Assembly: GCA_041675285.1 (NCBI GenBank)
Contig: JBAYTZ010000025.1
Span: forward strand, 1 to 30,248
Length of the DNA: 30,248 nucleotides
DNA from: Candidatus Delongbacteria bacterium
Lineage (GTDB): Bacteria > CAIWAD01
Direction: 5' to 3'
This document shows positions 26,269 to 30,248 of the stretch, in pieces; position 1 is the stretch's first letter; each line of letters begins with the position of its first letter. Made by a program: the position numbers and the translations under genes. The notes beneath the pieces are model-generated. The model ran no database searches. It worked only from the letters and a program-made list of their open reading frames with translations, and was not told the DNA's origin.

Positions 26269-27507
26269 TCAATAGGTCGGGCGCAGGAACCAGAGATCGC
26301 GGGCGCTGAGGCCCAGCCGCAGCCGAACGAAATCCTCCTGCAGGGCGCCGGACTCCCCGCTGCCCGTGCGGCCGGCCTCCAGCGCCAGGTCCAGCCAGGT
26401 GCCGTGGGCCTTGAGGGGCACGCCCGCGCCCAGCGTGACCAGCAGCGTGCTCAGGTCCGCCCAGCGTCCCGCCGCCACTTCCTGCCGCGCGTACCACTCC
26501 TGGTGGCGCAGACCGGCGCGCCAGGTCACGCGCCGCGGCCAGGGGGCGTTGAAGTCGGGCAGCGCGGGCAGCTCCACGCCCAGGGCCAGGCCCAGCGGGC
26601 GGTCCACCCGGGCCTGGGCCGGCAGGTTCGTCAGACCGAGGGGCACGTCGCTCCAGTCCTGCAGGCGCAGGTCCAGCAACCAGTCCAGCCCGCCCCGGCG
26701 CCAGGCCAGCCCCAGGGCGGCTTCGCCCGGCAGGTCCACGCGCTGCGAGAGCACCTCGTCGTCCACGCCGTTGCCCGGGTTCTCCACGTCCACGGTCAGG
26801 TCGCCCTGGCTGGGCAGCGTGACCGTCAGGCCCAGGCCCAGTCCCAGCTCCGGCCGGGCCAGCCAGTGCAGGCCGAACTTGGGCTGGAAGCCCAAAAGCG
26901 AGCGGCGCTGTTCCACCCAGCTGTCGTAGGGCGGGGCCGTCTCGGGATAGAAGAGTTTCCACTCCTCCAGCACGCTGCCGAACACCACGCCCAGGTCCAC
27001 GCCCGTGCGCAGCCGGCCGCCCCAGGCCCGGGAGAACACCAGGCCCGCCCGGCTGAGGCCGCCGCCGCCCTTGAGCGAGCTGACGTATTCCCGGCCCGCG
27101 CCGTCCAGCAGGCGCTCGGCCTGGAGGTAATCCATGCTCGTCAGCGGATTGAGGATGAAGCCCGCGTGCAGGTCCTGCCAGAGCAACGGGACGCCCAGGG
27201 CCTGGGAGTCGAAATGCCCCGCGCTCATCAGCTCGGACTGCCCGCCCGCCTCGACCTTCGAACGCGTCAGCCCGAAGCCCGTCGTGAAGCGGGTCAGGCG
27301 GCCGGAGTGGAACAAGGCCGGGTTGCTGAGCGAGAGGCGGGTGGAATCCAGCAGGGCCAGGCCGGCGCCGCCGCGGCCCAGCTCCGCCGCGGAGCCCGCC
27401 CAGAGCGGTTCGCCCCACGGGGCCTGGGTGAGCGGCCCCACGGCCTGGGCCGGCGGCAGCAGCAGCAGGCCCAGTCCCAGCCAGAGGGAGAGTCGGAGCG
27501 CGCTCAT
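26269..27507 (-). CDS. predicted outer-membrane beta-barrel protein (PorV/FadL-like)
   Basis: This 412-residue protein has an N-terminal signal peptide (MSALRLSLWLGLGLLLLPPAQA) followed by GRGGAGLALLDSTRLSLSNPALF, the motif type (gly-rich, then SNPA) found at the start of FadL/PorV-class barrels. The rest alternates amphipathic strands ending in aromatics (GLGLGLTVTLP, AALGLAW, GLDWLLDLRLQDW, RLRLGLSARDLWFL) and finishes in Tyr, as barrels often do. Its cargo or ligand is unknown. The ATG at 27507 overlaps the upstream lipoprotein gene by ATGA. A PorV-like role in exporting the FNPTT-tailed protein encoded nearby is possible but unproven. Confidence 0.78.
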   Translation of the reverse strand: MSALRLSLWLGLGLLLLPPAQAVGPLTQAPWGEPLWAGSAAELGRGGAGLALLDSTRLSLSNPALFHSGRLTRFTTGFGLTRSKVEAGGQSELMSAGHFDSQALGVPLLWQDLHAGFILNPLTSMDYLQAERLLDGAGREYVSSLKGGGGLSRAGLVFSRAWGGRLRTGVDLGVVFGSVLEEWKLFYPETAPPYDSWVEQRRSLLGFQPKFGLHWLARPELGLGLGLTVTLPSQGDLTVDVENPGNGVDDEVLSQRVDLPGEAALGLAWRRGGLDWLLDLRLQDWSDVPLGLTNLPAQARVDRPLGLALGVELPALPDFNAPWPRRVTWRAGLRHQEWYARQEVAAGRWADLSTLLVTLGAGVPLKAHGTWLDLALEAGRTGSGESGALQEDFVRLRLGLSARDLWFLRPTY

Positions 27508-28814
27508 GGCCGCACCCAGCCTTCCGGCGCCTGGGAGAGCGAGTAGACCAGCCGCGGCCGCTCCAGGGCGGGGTCGGCCAGCCGCAGCTGGCGCAGCTGC
27601 AGCAGGTTGTAGTCGTCGATTTTCAGCACCAGCGGAATGGGATCCGTGTTGTGCAGCGTGTCGTCCTCCACCCAGACCCGGCGCAGGTGCGAAGTCAGGT
27701 TGAAGGTCAGCACCTGGGTGGAATCGTCGGCAAAGTCCGAGGCGATCAACTGGTCGGACTCCACGTCCACGCCGGCGGAATCCCCCAGCCCGACGGCGTA
27801 GAGGTTGACCTTGGTCCCCGCCAGGTTGAAGCCCGGCAAACCCAGCGGCACCTTCAGCCAGGCTTCCACCAAGCTTGAGGTGAGCGGATCGTAGAGGCTG
27901 CTGTCGGGGTTGGGCGGAAAGGCCGGCAGGACCGTGAAGACCTGGCCCGCCCAGCCCGTGGAAAGCGAGGGCCGCGGCGGATGGGCCGTGTCCCGCACCA
28001 GGCTGGTCTGCCAGGTGGCCGCCACGAAGGTGGTGTCGAAACTGGTGTCCGCCACGGCCACGTTGTCCACGTAGACCGAGTCGATCTGCTGGCTGGCGAT
28101 GCGCAGCCCGGGCCGCAGCAGGCTGGTGTAGCCCGCGCCCAGCAGAGGCATGAAGCCCTGCTGCCCGGCGGCCGCGCGCACCATCAGCCAGCGGGCCGTG
28201 GTGTCCGCGTGCTGGAACCACCAGGTGGGCAGGCCGCGGTAGGTGCGCCGCCCGCTGAGCGGGTCCGAATCCTCCCCGAAGGCCGTGTCGGCGTCGCTGA
28301 TGCGGAAGCTGATCCGGTCCAGCACCGACTGGGTGAGCAGCGTGTCGCTGAAAAAGTCCTCCCAGCCCACGTCCTCGTAGCCCACGCTGTCGCGCAGCAG
28401 CAGGACATCCAGATCAATGTAATTGGCCGACTCGCCGGGCTCCGGCGCCGTCGTGCTGCGCTGGGGGAACCAGGCCAGGGCCGCGCTGTGGTCCATCTTG
28501 AAGGACAGCTGGATCGCGGGCGCGCCCTCCGGCGGATCGGTCCAGTCCTCATAGGGCGTGTAGTCCAGCCGCAGCAGCAGCACGGACTCCAACCCCAGGC
28601 TGTCGCTGCGCCCCACCACGTGGCGGGCCGCGGCCACCAGACTCTGGGGCAGGTGGAAGGCGCTCAGCACGCCCACCTCGACGGAATCGGTCAAGGAAAT
28701 GGCCTGACCGCCGGGCCGACCGCCCAGGGTGCTCTCCGACTCGTCGCAGGACGTGAGCAGCACGGCCGGAAGCAGGCAGGCGACCAGGGTGCTGAAGAGG
28801 GGCAAGCGTTGCAC
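27504..28814 (-). CDS. predicted lipoprotein of unknown function
   Basis: This 436-residue protein starts with a lipoprotein signal (LLTSC, Cys23, then Asp-Glu). I do not recognise a family with confidence. The C-terminal half has segments such as VEAWLKVPLGLPGF, FNLTSHLRRVW and PRLVYSLSQAP that recall the DNRLRE/CBM-like beta-sandwich pattern, at low confidence. It is rich in Asp, Ser and Thr, with few Cys after the signal, fitting an extracytoplasmic beta-protein. The start is GTG at 28814 with no good Shine-Dalgarno. It is the first gene of the long minus-strand cluster, 34 bases after the promoter's -10, and is coupled by ATGA to the barrel gene. Confidence 0.8.
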   Translation of the reverse strand: MQRLPLFSTLVACLLPAVLLTSCDESESTLGGRPGGQAISLTDSVEVGVLSAFHLPQSLVAAARHVVGRSDSLGLESVLLLRLDYTPYEDWTDPPEGAPAIQLSFKMDHSAALAWFPQRSTTAPEPGESANYIDLDVLLLRDSVGYEDVGWEDFFSDTLLTQSVLDRISFRISDADTAFGEDSDPLSGRRTYRGLPTWWFQHADTTARWLMVRAAAGQQGFMPLLGAGYTSLLRPGLRIASQQIDSVYVDNVAVADTSFDTTFVAATWQTSLVRDTAHPPRPSLSTGWAGQVFTVLPAFPPNPDSSLYDPLTSSLVEAWLKVPLGLPGFNLAGTKVNLYAVGLGDSAGVDVESDQLIASDFADDSTQVLTFNLTSHLRRVWVEDDTLHNTDPIPLVLKIDDYNLLQLRQLRLADPALERPRLVYSLSQAPEGWVRP

Positions 28815-28847
28815 AGGCGGTGTCCGATCCTGGAATACGTGGCGCGC

Positions 28848-28876
28848 AATATAGCCACGGCCCGAGGGGGATCCAA
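28848..28876 (-). promoter_or_regulatory. promoter of the lipoprotein-to-hemW cluster
   Basis: The minus strand has TTGGAT (28876-28871), a 17-base spacer and TATATT (28853-28848), a good sigma70-type match. The start would fall near 28841, giving a leader of about 27 bases before the GTG. It is the only convincing promoter seen for the twelve genes down to hemW. Confidence 0.72.
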
Positions 28877-29130
28877 GCTTGGGCCAGGGCGCGCGGGGCG
28901 CCCGTCCGGAGTCGGCGGCCGGCGGCGAGGGGCGCGGAGCGGGCCCGGGCTCCGAAGCGATCCTGAATGGAGCGCGGGACCAGAAAGGGGCCGCGCAAGC
29001 TGAGTCAAAGCTACGAGGCGGTGGACAGCTTGTTCAAAATGCGGCGGGCTCTGACCAGAATCGGGCCTGTTCCGTTGAATGTTAGCTTTGCGATAAGTCG
29101 AAGTCTTTGACTGTCATCATTTGCGGAAAT
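28877..29130. other. divergent intergenic region with competing inverted repeats
   Basis: No gene is supported here. The right half is distinctly richer in A+T. AGTCAAAGCTA (29003-29013) is complementary over eight bases both to TAGCTTTG (29083-29090) and to CTTTGACT (29105-29112), so two mutually exclusive pairings are possible. I could not identify a convincing promoter for the plus-strand gene at 29247. Confidence 0.45.
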
Positions 29131-29191
29131 GGCACAAGTCTTGCTTCAAACGGGCTTGTGCCGGCGGATCCACTGTTGGGGAGGGTCCGCC
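29131..29191 (+). promoter_or_regulatory. two adjacent hairpins in the leader of the exported-protein gene
   Basis: Hairpin 1 has an 8-bp perfect stem GGCACAAG/CTTGTGCC (29131-29138, 29155-29162) with a 16-base loop. Hairpin 2 follows with no gap: GGCGGATCC/GGGTCCGCC (29163-29171, 29183-29191), nine pairs including one G-U, with an 11-base loop. They end 55 bases before the ATG. They could form a coaxially stacked regulatory or stabilising leader. No known riboswitch consensus was recognised. Confidence 0.55.
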
Positions 29192-29246
29192 AACCAGGAA
29201 AAGAACAGCTCTGGAACATTCGCAATTTGAGATGGGGGAACGATCG

Positions 29247-30230
29247 ATGAGGAAGCTTCTTTCTTGCGCCTTCAGCGTCCTTGTGCTGGGTCCGGCGGCC
29301 TTCGCCATCACCTTCACGGGCGTGGTGCCGACGGACTTCAATGGAACGGACGTCGTGTCCGTGGGCGATCCGCTGGGCGACGCCGCGGTGCCGACCTATA
29401 ACGCGCCTCCCGGAACCGTCTCCGGTTGGGACCTCGCCTCGGCCAACTTCGAGCTGGATCGTCTGGCCGGTCAGCTGCACGTCGGCCTGGACTTCTTCGG
29501 CATCGCCGGCGACGCCGACGGGGACGGCATCGACGGCTTCTCCAGCCCCTGGCTGGTGATGAACGGCGGCCAGGACTATCCCATGCTGGCCGAGTCCGAA
29601 TCCATCCTGATCGCCTTCGACTTCGACCAGGACGGTCTGTACGACGTGATCGCCGGCATGGGCGAGAACGACGGCGTCTACCGGGTGAGCCAGTTCAGCG
29701 GCCCCGTGAACCGGATGTATCGCTGCTTCGGCGCCGATCTGCCCGCCTTCATGGGCCCCTACTTCTACACGCCCGTGGCCGCCACGCCGGACTTCGAGCT
29801 GAGCCTGAACAACCTGGGCCAGTTGGAAGACCTGAACGCCGACGTGCTGTGCTTCACCTTCCACGTCTTCGCCGGCTCGCTGGATGACGACGGCATCGGC
29901 GAAGATTTCATCCACGGCGAAGTCTGCTTCACGGATGACGGCGAGGTGGAAGCCCAGCCGCTGCCCGTCAGCCCGGACCTGATCCGCGCCTTCCCGAACC
30001 CCTTCAACCCCACCACCACCCTGGCCGTGGAGCTGGCGGAGACGGGCAACGTGGAGCTGTCGATCTTCAACCTGAACGGCCAGCTGGTCTCCACCCTGGT
30101 GGACGGCATGCTGAGCGCTGGTTCCCATCAGGTCGCCTTCAACGCCGGCAACCTGCCCTCCGGTCTCTACCTGGCCCGCCTGAGCACGGTCTCCGGCCAG
30201 CAGGTGAGCCGCCTGGTGCTGACCAAGTAA
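29247..30230 (+). CDS. exported protein with FNPTT-type C-terminal sorting domain
   Basis: This 327-residue protein has a signal peptide (MRKLLSCAFSVLVLGPAAFA, cleavage after about residue 20), a middle region with calcium-binding-like acidic loops (GDADGDGIDG, FDFDQDGLYD, LDDDGIGEDF), and a C-terminal domain of about 80 residues from RAFPNPFNPTTTLAVEL through SGLYLARLSTVSGQQVSRLVLTK. Domains of this type (T9SS type A or FlgD-like) direct secretion or surface attachment in FCB-group bacteria. The middle region has no enzyme motif I recognise. I chose the ATG at 29247 because it places the signal peptide directly at the start with GGGGGAA upstream; an in-frame ATG at 29232 is possible. Only 18 bases follow the stop. 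Confidence 0.88.
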   Translation: MRKLLSCAFSVLVLGPAAFAITFTGVVPTDFNGTDVVSVGDPLGDAAVPTYNAPPGTVSGWDLASANFELDRLAGQLHVGLDFFGIAGDADGDGIDGFSSPWLVMNGGQDYPMLAESESILIAFDFDQDGLYDVIAGMGENDGVYRVSQFSGPVNRMYRCFGADLPAFMGPYFYTPVAATPDFELSLNNLGQLEDLNADVLCFTFHVFAGSLDDDGIGEDFIHGEVCFTDDGEVEAQPLPVSPDLIRAFPNPFNPTTTLAVELAETGNVELSIFNLNGQLVSTLVDGMLSAGSHQVAFNAGNLPSGLYLARLSTVSGQQVSRLVLTK

Positions 30231-30248
30231 GCGCCACGCATTCCTGAC

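Noticed and set aside
29083..29090. TAGCTTTG as a Bacteroidetes-type -7 promoter motif (TAnnTTTG)
   Set aside because: No TTG-type -33 element lies at the required distance upstream, and the other promoters in this window are of ordinary TTGACA/TATAAT type.
29131..29191. Known riboswitch (cyclic-di-GMP or other) in the leader
   Set aside because: The conserved single-stranded blocks of the classes I know were not found; only the two stems are supported.

Overview
This is GC-rich bacterial chromosome (roughly two-thirds G+C by eye). The only phylogenetic hints are the 16S 5' end and a secreted protein with an FNPTT-type C-terminal sorting domain beside a PorV/FadL-like barrel gene. Together they suggest a diderm of the FCB superphylum or a related candidate phylum. 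No finer placement is possible from this window. Every gene except the last runs on the minus strand, so each cluster reads right to left.

Layout, left to right. (1) 1-380: the 5' end of a 16S rRNA gene with its leader (boxA) and a strong promoter preceded by an almost consensus UP element. (2) 381-8578: an RNA and translation-termination block, read as gloC-like hydrolase, VOC protein, rho, rpmE, a DUF1385/YqhQ membrane protein, prfA, prmC and rnr, leading into the rRNA operon. (3) 8772-13099: a maeB-type malic enzyme preceded by a GAF/HD-GYP signalling protein. (4) 13311-16217: uvrA. (5) 16218-17056: about 840 bases without a credible gene, holding two diverged copies of a ~305-base structured repeat and several smaller palindromes. 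(6) 17057-28814: a tightly packed run of twelve genes, probably one transcript: lipoprotein, outer-membrane barrel, TPR lipoprotein, rpiB, glyA, nrdR, five Rnf-like genes (C, D, E, A, B) and hemW. (7) 29247-30230: a divergent plus-strand gene for an exported protein with a structured 5' leader.

The two most interesting items are the Rnf-like cluster and the duplicated repeat. The Rnf-like genes are intact and translationally coupled. By comparison with remembered family motifs, they lack RnfG, the RnfC nucleotide/FMN motif, the RnfD flavin-accepting threonine, most of the RnfA/E intramembrane cysteines and the first RnfB cluster, yet keep the ferredoxin-type clusters. This looks like a re-purposed or flavin-free Rnf derivative. 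The repeat copies between hemW and uvrA differ by about 14 percent, but in one nested hairpin all eight stem substitutions form four compensated base pairs, which argues for a selected structure.

Calls rest on reading the translations and motifs by eye; no database search was run. Family comparisons are from general knowledge.
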